From Burkholderiales bacterium (GTDB lineage Bacteria; Pseudomonadota; Gammaproteobacteria; Burkholderiales; Burkholderiaceae_C): a DNA stretch of 64,000 bases. This document shows positions 16,399-25,212 of this stretch, in pieces. Made by a program: the position numbers and the translations under genes. Every line of letters begins with the position of its first letter. The stretch's first letter is position 1. Under the pieces are notes generated by a model. The model was not told the origin of the DNA. It ran no database searches and was given only the letters and a program-made list of their open reading frames with translations. The DNA lies in assembly GCA_016213265.1 (NCBI GenBank), contig JACRBA010000207.1, forward strand, positions 1-64,000. The letters are read 5' to 3'.

Positions 16399-18110
16399 GC
16401 ACCGACCCCACCGCGACGCCCGCCACCGCCACCGCCGCCGCCGCCGATGCCGCGCCTGATGCGGACGCCCTCGGCGCCCGCCGCGCGGCCAGCCTGATCG
16501 TGCTGCGCGATGGCGCGCAGGGCGCGCCAGAGGTGCTGCTGCTGCGCCGGGCCGAGCGCGATGGCGACATGCGCAGCGGCGTCTGGGTCTTCCCTGGCGG
16601 CGTGCTGGACGCGGAAGATGCGGGCCTGGCCGGCCTGTGCGAGGGCGACACGCCGGCGGCCGCCGACGCGCGCTTGGGCGTGCCGGACGCGCTGGCCTAC
16701 ACCGTGGCGGCGATCCGTGAGACCTTCGAGGAGGTGGGCCTGCTCCTGGCGGGCCCCGACACGGCGCGTGCGGCCGCCATGGGCGAGCGGGCGCTGGTGA
16801 ACACGGGCGCCGATTTCGCCGCCCTGTGCACGCGCCACGGCCTGCGCCTGGAGGCCGCGGCCCTGGCCTACCACAGCCATTGGCTCACCCCCCCGGGCAT
16901 GCCCAAGCGCTTCGACACGCGCTTCTACGTCGCCCGCGCGCCGGCCGGCCAGGTGGCGGTGGTGGACGCCGGCGAGGCGCTGGAGCTGGCCTGGCTGACA
17001 CCCGCGCAGGCGCTGGACAAGGACCGTGCGCTCAAGCTGCTGCCGGTGACGCGCGAGACGCTGAAGGACCTGGGCCGGTTCGACACGGTGGCGGCCGTCC
17101 TCGCCGATGCCCGCACCCGACGCCACCCGCCGCGCATGATGCCGCGCCTGGGCTGCGACGCCGCCGGCCGCGTGCGCCCCGTGCTGCCGGGTGAATGGGC
17201 CTATGCGGAGATCGCCCGGCTCGACCCCGCCGGCCGCGGCGACGTGTGCTTCGAGCTGCCCGCCGACCGGCCGGTGCGCCTGTCCGAGCGCGTCACCCGT
17301 GTCACCTGCGGCAACGGCTCGGTGATGACCGGCCCCGGCACCAACACCTACCTGCTGCGTGCGCCCGGCGGCGACGAGGTGACGGTGCTCGACCCCGGCC
17401 CGGACGATGCACGCACCGAGGCGCACCTGGCGGCCGTCATCGAGGCGGCGGCGCCGGGGCGCATCGTGCGCATTCTGGCCACGCACACCCATGTGGACCA
17501 CTCCCCCGCCGCCCGCCGCCTGGCCGAGCTGACGGGCGCGCCCGTCGTCGGCCGCCTGCCCGCGCATCCGCAGTGGCAGGACCACGGCTTCGCCCCCGCC
17601 CACCAGCCGCAGGACGGCGAACGCCTGGTGCTGGGCGCCGGCGCCACGCTGCGCGCCGTGGCCACGCCGGGCCACGCGTCCAACCATGTCTGCTGGCTGC
17701 TGGAGGAAGAGGGCCTGCTGTTCACCGGCGACCACGTGATGCAGGGCTCCACCGTCGTCATCAACCCGCCCGATGGCGACATGGCGGACTACCTGGCCTC
17801 GCTGGACAAGCTGCTGTGGCTGCCCGGGCTGCAGGCCTTCGCGCCCGGCCACGGCTTCCTGATGGTGGAGCCGCAGGCCGAAGCGAGGCGCCTGATCGCC
17901 CACCGCCTGGCGCGCGAGGCCAAGGTCGCCGCGGCGCTGCAGGCGGCCGGGCCCGCCACCGCGCACCGGCTGGTGCCTCAGGTCTATGGCGACGTGCCGG
18001 CCTCGCGCCACGGCATCGCCGAGCGCTCGCTCACCGCCCACCTGCTCAAGCTGGTGGCCGACGGCCGCGCGCGCCGCGAGGGCGACACCTGGCATGCGGT
18101 GACGCCGTGA
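16395..18110 (+). CDS. Nudix hydrolase-metallo-beta-lactamase fusion protein
   Basis: This encodes 571 residues. The N-terminal Nudix domain (about 30-260) has an expanded Nudix box: [10 protein letters not shown] separated by about 35 residues from [11 protein letters not shown], as in NUDT7/NUDT19-type CoA or acyl-CoA diphosphatases. The C-terminal metallo-beta-lactamase domain (about 300-500) has [17 protein letters not shown] and [12 protein letters not shown], as in LACTB2-like hydrolases, followed by a winged-helix-like tail ([20 protein letters not shown]). It is coupled by ATGA to the CoA racemase upstream, which supports a CoA-thioester clean-up role. That role is inferred; an RNA-processing activity, known for LACTB2, is the alternative. 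Confidence 0.88.
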   Translation: MSTDPTATPATATAAAADAAPDADALGARRAASLIVLRDGAQGAPEVLLLRRAERDGDMRSGVWVFPGGVLDAEDAGLAGLCEGDTPAAADARLGVPDALAYTVAAIRETFEEVGLLLAGPDTARAAAMGERALVNTGADFAALCTRHGLRLEAAALAYHSHWLTPPGMPKRFDTRFYVARAPAGQVAVVDAGEALELAWLTPAQALDKDRALKLLPVTRETLKDLGRFDTVAAVLADARTRRHPPRMMPRLGCDAAGRVRPVLPGEWAYAEIARLDPAGRGDVCFELPADRPVRLSERVTRVTCGNGSVMTGPGTNTYLLRAPGGDEVTVLDPGPDDARTEAHLAAVIEAAAPGRIVRILATHTHVDHSPAARRLAELTGAPVVGRLPAHPQWQDHGFAPAHQPQDGERLVLGAGATLRAVATPGHASNHVCWLLEEEGLLFTGDHVMQGSTVVINPPDGDMADYLASLDKLLWLPGLQAFAPGHGFLMVEPQAEARRLIAHRLAREAKVAAALQAAGPATAHRLVPQVYGDVPASRHGIAERSLTAHLLKLVADGRARREGDTWHAVTP

Positions 18111-18119
18111 CGCCCCGCT

Positions 18120-18147
18120 CTTGAAACCGCCGCGGCCGACCCCATCT
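18120..18147 (+). promoter_or_regulatory. Sigma-32 heat-shock promoter for htpG
   Basis: CTTGAAA (18120-18126), a 13-bp spacer, then CCCCATCT (18140-18147) match the sigma-32 consensus almost perfectly, and the pair lies 66-93 bp ahead of the htpG start. It begins 10 bases after the previous stop, so htpG is a separately controlled heat-shock gene. Confidence 0.85.
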
Positions 18148-18212
18148 GCCGCCGCAGCGCGCGCCGGCCGGCCCGGCGCGCCCCCCAATCGACCCTTCCT
18201 TTGCAGACGACC

Positions 18213-20093
18213 ATGAGCAAGCACACCCACGCCTTCCAGGCCGAAGTCAAGCAGATCCTGCACCTCGTCACCCACTCGCTGTACTCCAACAAGGAGATCT
18301 TCCTGCGCGAGCTGGTGTCCAACGCGTCCGATGCCTGCGACAAGCTGCGCTTCGAGGCCCTGGACAAGCCCGAGCTGTACGAGGACGCGCCCAACCTGGA
18401 CATCCGCGTGCTGGTGGACGCCGAGGCGAAGACCATCACCATCCGCGACAACGGCGTGGGCATGAGCGCCGAGGAGGCGGCCCAGCACCTGGGCACCATC
18501 GCCAAGAGCGGCACGCGCGAGTTCATGTCGCGCCTGGAAGGCGACCAGAAGAAGGACGCCCAGCTCATCGGCCAGTTCGGCGTTGGCTTCTACTCCGGCT
18601 TCATCGTGGCCGACCGCATCACGGTCGAATCGCGCCGCGCCGGCCTGCCGGCTGCCGAGGGCGTGCGCTGGAGCTCCGAGGGCACGGGCGAGTACGAGAT
18701 CGAGACGATCGACAAGCCCACCCGCGGCACCGACGTCATCCTGCACCTGCGCGAGGAGGAGGCCGAGTTCCTGGCCGCCTGGAAGCTGCGCTCCATCATC
18801 AGCAAGTACTCCGACCACATCTCGCTGCCCATCCTGATGCGCAAGGAGGAGTGGGATCAGGAGGCCGCGAAGTACGTGGCCAAGGACGAGTGGGAGACGG
18901 TGAACAAGGCGGCGGCGCTGTGGGCGCGCGCCAAGAGCGACGTCACCGACGCCGAGTACCAGGAGTTCTACAAGCAGCTCAGCTACGACCAGGCCGCGCC
19001 GCTGGCCTACACCCACAACCGGGTGGAGGGCCGCAGCGAGTACACCCAGCTGCTGTACATCCCGGCCAAGGCGCCGTTCGACCTGTGGAACCGCGACAAG
19101 CGCGGCGGCGTGAAGCTGTACGTCAAGCGCGTGTTCATCATGGACGACGCCGAGGCGCTGATGCCGGTGTACCTGCGCTTCGTGAAGGGCGTGATCGACT
19201 CCGCCGACCTGCCGCTGAACGTGAGCCGCGAGCTGCTGCAGGAAAGCCGGGATGTGAAGGCCATCCGCGAAGGGTCCACCAAGCGGGTGCTGTCCATGCT
19301 CGAAGGCCTGGCCGACAGCGACAGCGCCGACGACAAGGCCAAGTACCTGGCGTTCTGGAAGGAGTTCGGCGCGGTGCTCAAGGAGGGCATCAGCGAGGAC
19401 TTTGCCAACCGCGAGCGCCTGGCCAAGCTGTTCCGCTTCGCGTCCACCCATGCCGACGAGGGCGTGTCCCTGGCGGACTACGTGGCGCGCATGAAGGAGG
19501 GCCAGGAGGCGATTTACGTGATCACCGCCGACACGCTCGCCGCGGCCAAGTCCAGCCCGCAGCTGGAGCTGTTCCGCAAGAAGGGCCTGGAGGTGCTGCT
19601 GCTCACCGACCGCGTGGACGAGTGGATGCTGTCGCACCTGCACGAGTTCGAGGGCCACCCGCTGCAGAGCGTGGCCAAGGGCGCGGTGGACCTGGGCAAG
19701 CTGCAGGACGAGGAAGAGAAGAAGCAGGCCGAGAGCGCCGCCGAGGCCTTCAAGCCCGTGCTGGACAAGCTCAAGGACGCGCTGAAGGACCGCGCCAAGG
19801 ACGTGCGCGTGACGACCCGCCTCGTCGAGTCCCCCGCCTGCATCGTGGTGGACGAGCAGGACATGAGCGCCCACCTGGCTCGCCTGCTCAAGCAGGCCGG
19901 CCAGGACGCGCCGGCCGCCCAGCCCATCCTCGAGGTGAACCCGGAGCACGCGCTGGTCAAGCGCCTGGCCGACGACCCGCGCTTCGACGACCTGGCGCAG
20001 ATCCTGTTCGACCAGGCGCTTCTGGCCGAGGGCGGCCAGCTGGAGAACCCCGCGGCCTATTTGCAGCGGGTGAAGCAGCTGCTGAGCGCCTGA
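18213..20093 (+). CDS. htpG: Molecular chaperone HtpG (Hsp90)
   Basis: This encodes 626 residues from [11 protein letters not shown]; an ATG four codons earlier (frame from 18201) is unlikely. HtpG is the cytosolic ATP-dependent Hsp90 dimer. The N-terminal GHKL ATPase signatures are clear: [29 protein letters not shown], and [16 protein letters not shown]. The middle domain shows [17 protein letters not shown], and the C-terminal dimerisation part ends at [10 protein letters not shown]. Full length for the family. Control by sigma-32 is supported by the promoter directly upstream. Confidence 0.98.
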   Translation: MSKHTHAFQAEVKQILHLVTHSLYSNKEIFLRELVSNASDACDKLRFEALDKPELYEDAPNLDIRVLVDAEAKTITIRDNGVGMSAEEAAQHLGTIAKSGTREFMSRLEGDQKKDAQLIGQFGVGFYSGFIVADRITVESRRAGLPAAEGVRWSSEGTGEYEIETIDKPTRGTDVILHLREEEAEFLAAWKLRSIISKYSDHISLPILMRKEEWDQEAAKYVAKDEWETVNKAAALWARAKSDVTDAEYQEFYKQLSYDQAAPLAYTHNRVEGRSEYTQLLYIPAKAPFDLWNRDKRGGVKLYVKRVFIMDDAEALMPVYLRFVKGVIDSADLPLNVSRELLQESRDVKAIREGSTKRVLSMLEGLADSDSADDKAKYLAFWKEFGAVLKEGISEDFANRERLAKLFRFASTHADEGVSLADYVARMKEGQEAIYVITADTLAAAKSSPQLELFRKKGLEVLLLTDRVDEWMLSHLHEFEGHPLQSVAKGAVDLGKLQDEEEKKQAESAAEAFKPVLDKLKDALKDRAKDVRVTTRLVESPACIVVDEQDMSAHLARLLKQAGQDAPAAQPILEVNPEHALVKRLADDPRFDDLAQILFDQALLAEGGQLENPAAYLQRVKQLLSA

Positions 20094-20098
20094 GGGAA

Positions 20099-20128
20099 CG
20101 GGCCTGGGGCCGCCGCGGCCTCAGCCCA
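20099..20128. terminator. Imperfect hairpin between convergent htpG and srkA
   Basis: GGGCCTGGGGCCGC pairs imperfectly with GCGGCCTCAGCCC in the 27-bp gap between the two stops. There is no T-run on either side, so it may be a weak bidirectional terminator. Confidence 0.4.
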
Positions 20129-21167
20129 CGACAGCCATGCGCTCGACCTGCTCACGCAGGTCGGCCGCCTGCTGGCTCCAGTAGGCGGGGCTGGCGAACC
20201 ACGGGAAGGCGATCGGGAAGGCCGGGTCGTTCCAGCGCTCGGCCAGCCAGGCGCTGTGGTGCAGCATGCGCAGCGTGCGCAGCGGCTCGATGAGCAGCAG
20301 CTCGCGGTCGTCGAAATCGCGGAAGTCGCGGTAGCCGTCCATCAGGTGGTACAGGGCGGTTTCCACCGCGCCACGTTCACCCGGCAGCAGCATCCACAGG
20401 TCCTGCACGGCCGGGCCCATGCAGCAGTCGTCCAGATCCACGAAATGGGGGCCGGTGTCCTCCCGCCACAGCAGGTTGCCGGCATGGCAGTCGCCGTGCA
20501 GGCGCAGGGTGCGCACTTCGCCGTGGCGCGCGAAGGCCGCGTCCACCCCCTCCAGCGCGGCGGCGCTGGCGCGGATCCACCCCTGGTCGATCTCCGGGTC
20601 CACGAAGCCCCCGTCGAGCAGGCGCTGCCGTGCGCCGTGGCCGAAGGTGGCGGCATCCAGCGTGCGGCGCTGGGCGAAGGGCTGACGCTCGCCCACGCGG
20701 TGCATGCGCGCCAGCAGCCGGCCGCACCAGGCCAGCGTGGCAGGCTGTTCCAGCTCCGGCGGGCGGCCGGCTCGGCGCTCGCTCACCGCGAAGTGGAAAG
20801 CCTGGCCGGCCGTGGTGGTGAAGTGGGCCAGCGTGTCCGAGTGCGGGTCGGGCGCCACGCGTGCGCCGGCCTGCAGCCGCAGGGGCGGCACCACCGGCAG
20901 CTCCTCGGCGGCCAGCTCCAGCGCGAAGTGGTGCTCCTCGGCGATCTGGGCGTCCGTCCAGCGCCCCGGGCGGTAGAACTTGGCCACGACGACGCGGCCG
21001 TCCTCCAGCGGGGCCTGGAAGACGCGGTTCTCGTAGGAGTTGAGCTGCAGGAGCCGGCCGTCGGCACGCAGGCCGGCGCCCCACAGCGCGTCCAGCACCT
21101 CGTCCGGCGTCAGGCCGGCGTACGGGGCAGGGCTGGCGGCGTCGGTCACATCGGGGCGGGCGGACAT
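20121..21167 (-). CDS. srkA: Stress response serine/threonine kinase SrkA (YihE type)
   Basis: This encodes 348 residues from MSARPDVTD; the open frame continues upstream but only as antisense of the GNAT gene. The APH-like kinase fold is evident: YAGLTPDEVLDALWGAGLR and LQLNSYENRVFQ at the N-terminus, the nucleotide-binding VAKFYRPGRW, the catalytic loop LRLHGDCHAGNLLW, and the metal-binding FVDLDDCCMGPAVQDLW. SrkA homologues protect against stress-induced death by opposing MazEF-type toxins in E. coli. It lies 37 bp downstream of the GNAT gene on the same strand and is probably co-transcribed. Confidence 0.92.
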   Translation of the reverse strand: MSARPDVTDAASPAPYAGLTPDEVLDALWGAGLRADGRLLQLNSYENRVFQAPLEDGRVVVAKFYRPGRWTDAQIAEEHHFALELAAEELPVVPPLRLQAGARVAPDPHSDTLAHFTTTAGQAFHFAVSERRAGRPPELEQPATLAWCGRLLARMHRVGERQPFAQRRTLDAATFGHGARQRLLDGGFVDPEIDQGWIRASAAALEGVDAAFARHGEVRTLRLHGDCHAGNLLWREDTGPHFVDLDDCCMGPAVQDLWMLLPGERGAVETALYHLMDGYRDFRDFDDRELLLIEPLRTLRMLHHSAWLAERWNDPAFPIAFPWFASPAYWSQQAADLREQVERMAVVG

Positions 21168-21204
21168 CGGCGCATGGTACGCGCCGGCCACCGCCGGGCT
21201 GGCC

Positions 21205-21924
21205 TCACTCGATGGTGGAGCTGCGCACCTTCTTGATGCCGGCCTTGATCTCGCCGACGATGCGGCGCAGGCCGCCCATGCGGTGGGCGTGGCTCTTGAG
21301 CTGGTAGTCCAGCTCGCCGGCCTGGTTCTCCACCAGTTCCTCCAGCACCGAGCCGAAGGTCTCGGCCGGCAGGCGCAGCCGCGCTTCGGATTCGCCGCCG
21401 TCACGCTCGACCGTCGCGCCGGCATTGCGCGCGATCTTCAGCATGGCGGCGTTCTCGCTCAGCGCATGGATGATCATGGTGTCCACATGCCGGTTGCGGG
21501 CGTGCAGCACGGCGTGGTCGAACAGCCGGGCGCCATAGCCGCGGCCGCGCACCTTGGGCAGCACCGACACGCCGAATTCGGCGGCATGGCGTGTCTGCGC
21601 CGAGTCGGGCAGGTAGGCCAGGTGGGCCATGGCGATCAGCTCGAGCTTGCGGTTGAAGACGCCGAACACCTCGTCGCGATCGAAGTCGAGCAGGTCCACA
21701 TAGCGGCGGATCTGCGCATCGTTGGCCGCGTAGCCGAAGCGCAGGTAGCGGTCCTCCGGCGCCAGGGCAAGCAAGTGAGCAAGCACTTTCGAGCGGTGGC
21801 GCTGGGCCAGCGAGCGGATGGGAATCCAGCGGAACGCCGCCGGTTCGGCGGGCGACGCCGACGCGGCGTTGACACCCGGGGTGGCCGGGGGACGGGCGGT
21901 CGGCGGGGGGGCGATCTGGGCCAC
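21205..21924 (-). CDS. GNAT family N-acetyltransferase
   Basis: This encodes 239 residues. After a Pro/Ala-rich N-terminus (about 1-30) comes a GNAT domain (about 35-180) with EFGVSVLPKVRGRGYGARLFDHAVLHA, whose RGRGYGARL is the acetyl-CoA pyrophosphate loop, and a C-terminal helical extension (about 185-239, LEELVENQAGELDYQLKSHA). The substrate is unknown. It is probably transcribed with srkA. The start at 21924 is the first ATG; the Pro-rich leader is unusual but has the local codon pattern. Confidence 0.85.
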   Translation of the reverse strand: MAQIAPPPTARPPATPGVNAASASPAEPAAFRWIPIRSLAQRHRSKVLAHLLALAPEDRYLRFGYAANDAQIRRYVDLLDFDRDEVFGVFNRKLELIAMAHLAYLPDSAQTRHAAEFGVSVLPKVRGRGYGARLFDHAVLHARNRHVDTMIIHALSENAAMLKIARNAGATVERDGGESEARLRLPAETFGSVLEELVENQAGELDYQLKSHAHRMGGLRRIVGEIKAGIKKVRSSTIE

Positions 21925-22268
21925 GATGGGGCCTCCATCAACTAAGTGGTTTCCCTGAGTCTATCGGCTCGGGGTGGAGTGCGTGCCCCAATCACACAGG
22001 CATTGCGCACGCACTTGCGTTTTGTCGGTTGCCGGTGCTGTGCTAGACTCTCCGGCTTTCCCGTTTTCGGCGGGGAGAGCGGGCTTTGCCTGACGGATCC
22101 GGCTGTCACCTTCAGGGGGACGGCAGATGCTGGCAGGTGGAGTGCCCGGTGCGCCTGAGAGGCCGCGTGTGAACAGCGGCGCCGATGGGGCCGGGCCGGG
22201 CCGGGTCGTCAGACCGGGCCTCGAAGCCGCTCACACAGCCGGATTTTCTCTTTCAAGAAGCCCCTCTC
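21925..22268 (+). promoter_or_regulatory. Promoter and long leader of the rplM-rpsI operon
   Basis: This 344-bp gap has no gene. A promoter candidate is TTGTCG (22022-22027), 16 bp, TAGACT (22044-22049), which would leave a leader of about 210 nt before rplM. The leader holds a hairpin at 22199-22220 (nine pairs, one mismatch, loop GTCA). No family of ribosomal leader could be assigned. The part next to the GNAT start, 21925-22010, shows nothing distinct. Confidence 0.55.
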
Positions 22269-22697
22269 ATGAAGACCTTCAGCGCCAAGCCGGCCGAGGT
22301 GACGCACGAGTGGCTTGTGATTGACGCCACCGACAAGGTGCTCGGACGTGTTGCCAGCGAAGTGGCACTCCGTTTGCGCGGCAAGCACAAGGCCATCTAC
22401 ACGCCTCACGTGGACACCGGCGACTACATCATCGTCCTGAACGCCGACAAGATCCGCGTCACCGGCAACAAGGCCAACGACAAGATCTACTACCGTCACT
22501 CGGGCTTCCCCGGCGGCATCCACGCCACGAAGTTCAAGGACATGCAAGCCAAGCACCCGGGCCGTGCCCTGGAGAAGGCCGTCAAGGGCATGCTGCCCAA
22601 GGGCCCGCTCGGCTACGCCATGATCAAGAAGCTGAAGGTGTACGCGGGCGACACGCATCCGCACACCGCCCAGCAGCCCAAGGCGCTGGAAATCTAA
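22269..22697 (+). CDS. rplM: 50S ribosomal protein L13
   Basis: This encodes 142 residues, the standard length. The start [20 protein letters not shown] and the conserved [35 protein letters not shown] and [18 protein letters not shown] are all diagnostic. L13 is an early 23S rRNA-binding protein of the large subunit. The longer upstream frame from 22185 is leader sequence. It is followed nine bases later by rpsI. Confidence 0.99.
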   Translation: MKTFSAKPAEVTHEWLVIDATDKVLGRVASEVALRLRGKHKAIYTPHVDTGDYIIVLNADKIRVTGNKANDKIYYRHSGFPGGIHATKFKDMQAKHPGRALEKAVKGMLPKGPLGYAMIKKLKVYAGDTHPHTAQQPKALEI

Positions 22698-22706
22698 GGA
22701 GCGGTG

Positions 22707-23099
22707 ATGATCGGTAATTGGAACTACGGCACCGGCCGCCGCAAGTCGTCGGTCGCGCGCGTCTTCATCAAGAAGGGCAGCGGCCAGATCATGGTGAACG
22801 GCAAGCCGGTCGACCAGTACTTCGGCCGCCAGACCTCCATCATGATCGTCAAGCAGCCCCTGCTGCTGACGGGCAATGGCGAGGCCTTCGACATCCAGGT
22901 CAACGTGCACGGCGGCGGCGAGTCCGGCCAGGCCGGTGCGGTGCGCCACGGCATCACCCGCGCCCTGTTCGACTACGACGCAGCGCTCAAGCCCGACCTG
23001 AGCCAGGCCGGCTTCGTGACGCGTGACGCGCGTGAAGTCGAGCGTAAGAAGGTCGGTCTGCACGGCGCGCGTCGCCGCAAGCAGTTCAGCAAGCGCTAA
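22707..23099 (+). CDS. rpsI: 30S ribosomal protein S9
   Basis: This encodes 130 residues with AAGGAG at 22696-22701 and the ATG at 22707; a GTG immediately before it is in frame but redundant. It shows the family's [30 protein letters not shown] and the basic tail [14 protein letters not shown], which reaches the P-site. It is co-transcribed with rplM and is followed by a terminator. Confidence 0.99.
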   Translation: MIGNWNYGTGRRKSSVARVFIKKGSGQIMVNGKPVDQYFGRQTSIMIVKQPLLLTGNGEAFDIQVNVHGGGESGQAGAVRHGITRALFDYDAALKPDLSQAGFVTRDAREVERKKVGLHGARRRKQFSKR

Positions 23100-23130
23100 G
23101 CTCGCCGCCTCGCGGCCAGCAGCCCTGCAG

Positions 23131-23160
23131 CAAAAGGTCGCCCCGGCGGCCTTTTGTTCT
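23131..23160 (+). terminator. Intrinsic terminator after rpsI
   Basis: CAAAAGG(T)CGCC pairs with GGCGG-CCTTTTG (23131-23156) followed by TTCTTTCTG. The A-rich 5' and T-rich 3' sides suggest it can work in both directions. It separates rplM-rpsI from the following genes. Confidence 0.75.
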
Positions 23161-23187
23161 TTCTGCCCCACCCACACGCCCCGTCAC

Positions 23188-23901
23188 ATGCGCTTCAAGC
23201 TGTTGCGCCGCCGCTTGTCCATCAGCGCGCCGCGGGTCATCGTGCGCAGCCACCTGCCGTGGCCGCTGCGCTGGGCGGTGTTCGCGGTGGCACTGGGTTT
23301 TTCGGCGGCCATCGCGCTGTGGGCCTTCGAGTTCGGCAAGGACATCGCGGGGCTGGACCGCGGGGCACGGCAGGAGCTGGCCGAGTTGCGGGCGGAGCTC
23401 AGCGAGCTGCGCGAGGAGGCCGCCCGGGCGCAGGCGATCGCCGCCACCGCGGACAGCCTGCTCAAGGCCGAGCGGGCCGCGCAGGAGCGCCTGGCCGCCC
23501 AGCTGCGCCAGGCGGAGGCCGACAACCTCACCTTGAAGGCGGACCTTGGCTTTTTCGAGCGCCTGCTGCCGGTGGCCGGCAGTGCCGAGGGGCTGGTGGT
23601 GCGCGGTTTCCAGGTCGAGCCGCTGGCGCCGGGCGAGCTGCGCTACCAGCTGCTGGTGATGCAAAGCGGCAAGGCCGCGCGCCCCTTCGATGGCCACTAC
23701 GAGCTGACGCTGGCCGGCACGCGCGACGGCCGCCCCTGGACCGCCAACCCCTTGCCCCAGGCGGCGCCGCTGCAGGTGCGGCAGTACGTGCGCCTGGAAG
23801 GCCGCGCCTCGGTGCCGGCGGGGGCCGTGGTAAAAACCGCCGAGGTGAGGGTGTTGAGCGCCGCAGGCGCCGTGTTGGCCACGCAGAAGGCCACGCTATG
23901 A
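23188..23901 (+). CDS. DUF6776 family inner-membrane protein
   Basis: This encodes 237 residues from the ATG at 23188. A basic N-terminus precedes a single membrane helix (about 30-55, LRWAVFAVALGFSAAIALWA). A coiled coil follows (about 60-120, heptads in ELAELRAELSELREEAARAQ), then a beta-rich periplasmic domain (about 125-237) with LLVMQSGKAARPFDGHYEL. This matches proteins annotated as DUF6776 in the same genomic position in Burkholderiales. Its position directly before a bactofilin gene suggests an envelope-scaffold partner, which is inference. Confidence 0.75.
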   Translation: MRFKLLRRRLSISAPRVIVRSHLPWPLRWAVFAVALGFSAAIALWAFEFGKDIAGLDRGARQELAELRAELSELREEAARAQAIAATADSLLKAERAAQERLAAQLRQAEADNLTLKADLGFFERLLPVAGSAEGLVVRGFQVEPLAPGELRYQLLVMQSGKAARPFDGHYELTLAGTRDGRPWTANPLPQAAPLQVRQYVRLEGRASVPAGAVVKTAEVRVLSAAGAVLATQKATL

Positions 23902-23923
23902 CCAAGTTCTGAGGGCACACCCC

Positions 23924-24325
23924 ATGTGGTTCAAGTTCCGCAAGCAGCCGCCCATCCGCAGCCTGGTGGGCGAGGGCACCGTCGTCCAGGGCGAGCTGCG
24001 TTTCAGCGACGGCCTGCGCATCGACGGCGAGGTGCAGGGTGACGTGGTGGCCGTGGGCGACCGCCCGACGCTGCTGGTCATCAGCGAGAATGCCCGCATC
24101 CTGGGCAAGGTGATCGCCGGCCATGTGATCATCAACGGGCAGGTGATGGGCCCGGTGGAATCCGCCGAGCTGCTGGAGATCCAGCCCAAGGCCCGCATCC
24201 ACGGTGAAGTGCGCTATGAAACCCTTGAAATGCACCAGGGTGCCACCATCGAGGGAGAGCTGCGCCGCCGCACGCCCGAGGGCGCCAAGCCCGCGCTGAT
24301 GCTGGCCGCCGCCAACGACGCCTGA
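23924..24325 (+). CDS. Bactofilin family cytoskeletal protein
   Basis: This encodes 133 residues. The bactofilin (DUF583) beta-helix core is clear: [50 protein letters not shown] and [14 protein letters not shown]. Bactofilins self-assemble into non-polar filaments on the inner membrane and organise wall synthesis or polarity. The short basic N-terminus (WFKFRKQPP) fits a membrane-targeting peptide. It lies between the DUF6776 protein and erpA on the same strand. Confidence 0.95.
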   Translation: MWFKFRKQPPIRSLVGEGTVVQGELRFSDGLRIDGEVQGDVVAVGDRPTLLVISENARILGKVIAGHVIINGQVMGPVESAELLEIQPKARIHGEVRYETLEMHQGATIEGELRRRTPEGAKPALMLAAANDA

Positions 24326-24363
24326 TCCCTTTCGTCCGACCTTTTTCCAGTTCCGAGGAAGCC

Positions 24364-24741
24364 ATGAACGCCCTGGCCGACACCCCCACCGCCGACACCG
24401 GCGACATGCCCGCTCCCATCCTCTTCACCGACAGCGCGGCCGCCAAGGTGGCTGACCTCGTGGCCGAGGAAGGCAACCCCGACCTCAAGCTGCGCGTGTT
24501 CGTGCAGGGGGGCGGCTGCTCAGGCTTCCAGTACGGCTTCACCTTCGACGAGATCGTGAACGACGACGACACGCAGATGACGAAGAACGGCGTCACCCTG
24601 CTGATCGACGCCATGAGCCTGCAGTACCTGATGGGCGCCGAGATCGACTACAAGGAAGACCTGCAGGGCGCGCAGTTCGTGATCAAGAACCCGAACGCCA
24701 CCACGACCTGCGGATGCGGGTCGTCGTTCTCGGCGGGCTGA
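24364..24741 (+). CDS. erpA: Iron-sulfur cluster insertion protein ErpA
   Basis: This encodes 125 residues with GAGGAA just upstream of the ATG. The A-type carrier signature is complete: [13 protein letters not shown] and the C-terminal [10 protein letters not shown], giving the three ligand cysteines. ErpA delivers Fe-S clusters to apo-proteins, including those of isoprenoid synthesis and respiration. The acidic N-terminal 20 residues are typical for betaproteobacterial ErpA. A terminator follows. Confidence 0.97.
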   Translation: MNALADTPTADTGDMPAPILFTDSAAAKVADLVAEEGNPDLKLRVFVQGGGCSGFQYGFTFDEIVNDDDTQMTKNGVTLLIDAMSLQYLMGAEIDYKEDLQGAQFVIKNPNATTTCGCGSSFSAG

Positions 24742-24762
24742 GTCGTCCCGCCGCGGGCACAG

Positions 24763-24784
24763 GCCGCCTCCGGGCGGCTTTTTC
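24763..24784 (+). terminator. Intrinsic terminator after erpA
   Basis: GCCGCC-TCCG-GGCGGC followed by TTTTTC at 24763-24784: a six-pair perfect stem, tetraloop and U-tract. The opposing ridA gene ends seven bases beyond. Confidence 0.85.
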
Positions 24785-24790
24785 GTTCCG

Positions 24791-25210
24791 TCATTCCGGG
24801 ATGACGGCGGTGACCTCGATCTCGACCTTCGCCCGGGGTTCGATCAGCGCGGCGACCTGCACTGCGCTCATGGCGATACCGTAGTGGCCGATCTCCTCGC
24901 GGAACACCGCGCCCAGCTCGCGGCCACGCGCGAGGTACTCCGCCCGGTCCAGCAGATACCAGGTCATGCGCACGATGTGTGTCGGCGCCGCGCCAGCCTC
25001 GGCGAGCACCGCCCGCACATTGCGCAGCGCCTGGCGCGCCTGCGCCACCAGGTCGTCGCTGTCGAAGGCGCATTGCGAGTTCCAGCCGATCTGCCCGGCC
25101 ACGAACACCTGCGTGCCGCGCGCGGCGACACCGTTGGCGTAGCCGCGGGGTGGCGCCCAGCCGGCGGGCTGCAGCACGCGGTGGCTGTGGGGAACATCGT
25201 CGCGCTGCAT
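24791..25210 (-). CDS. RidA/YjgF family protein, probably linked to anthranilate degradation
   Basis: This encodes 139 residues from the ATG at 25210, three bases from the stop of the upstream ligase gene, so it is in the same operon. It has the family pattern GVAARGTQVFVAGQIGWNSQ, the middle QARQALRNVRAVLAEAGA and the C-terminal KVEIEVTAVIPE. RidA proteins hydrolyse reactive enamines or imines, and family relatives act as deaminases in aminophenol and anthranilate routes. Its place behind a 2-aminobenzoate-CoA ligase suggests removal of an imine intermediate, which is inference. Confidence 0.88.
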   Translation of the reverse strand: MQRDDVPHSHRVLQPAGWAPPRGYANGVAARGTQVFVAGQIGWNSQCAFDSDDLVAQARQALRNVRAVLAEAGAAPTHIVRMTWYLLDRAEYLARGRELGAVFREEIGHYGIAMSAVQVAALIEPRAKVEIEVTAVIPE

Positions 25211-25212
25211 CG

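Noticed and set aside
16332-19949. A 1205-codon open frame on the minus strand
   Set aside because: It is antisense to the Nudix-lactamase and htpG genes, which are strongly conserved proteins. Its His/Gly/Ala/Arg-rich translation is typical of shadow frames in very GC-rich DNA.
22055-22268. A known ribosomal-protein L13 leader or riboswitch
   Set aside because: A long leader with a hairpin is present, but nothing matches the L13 leader type described for Firmicutes, and no other class was recognisable.
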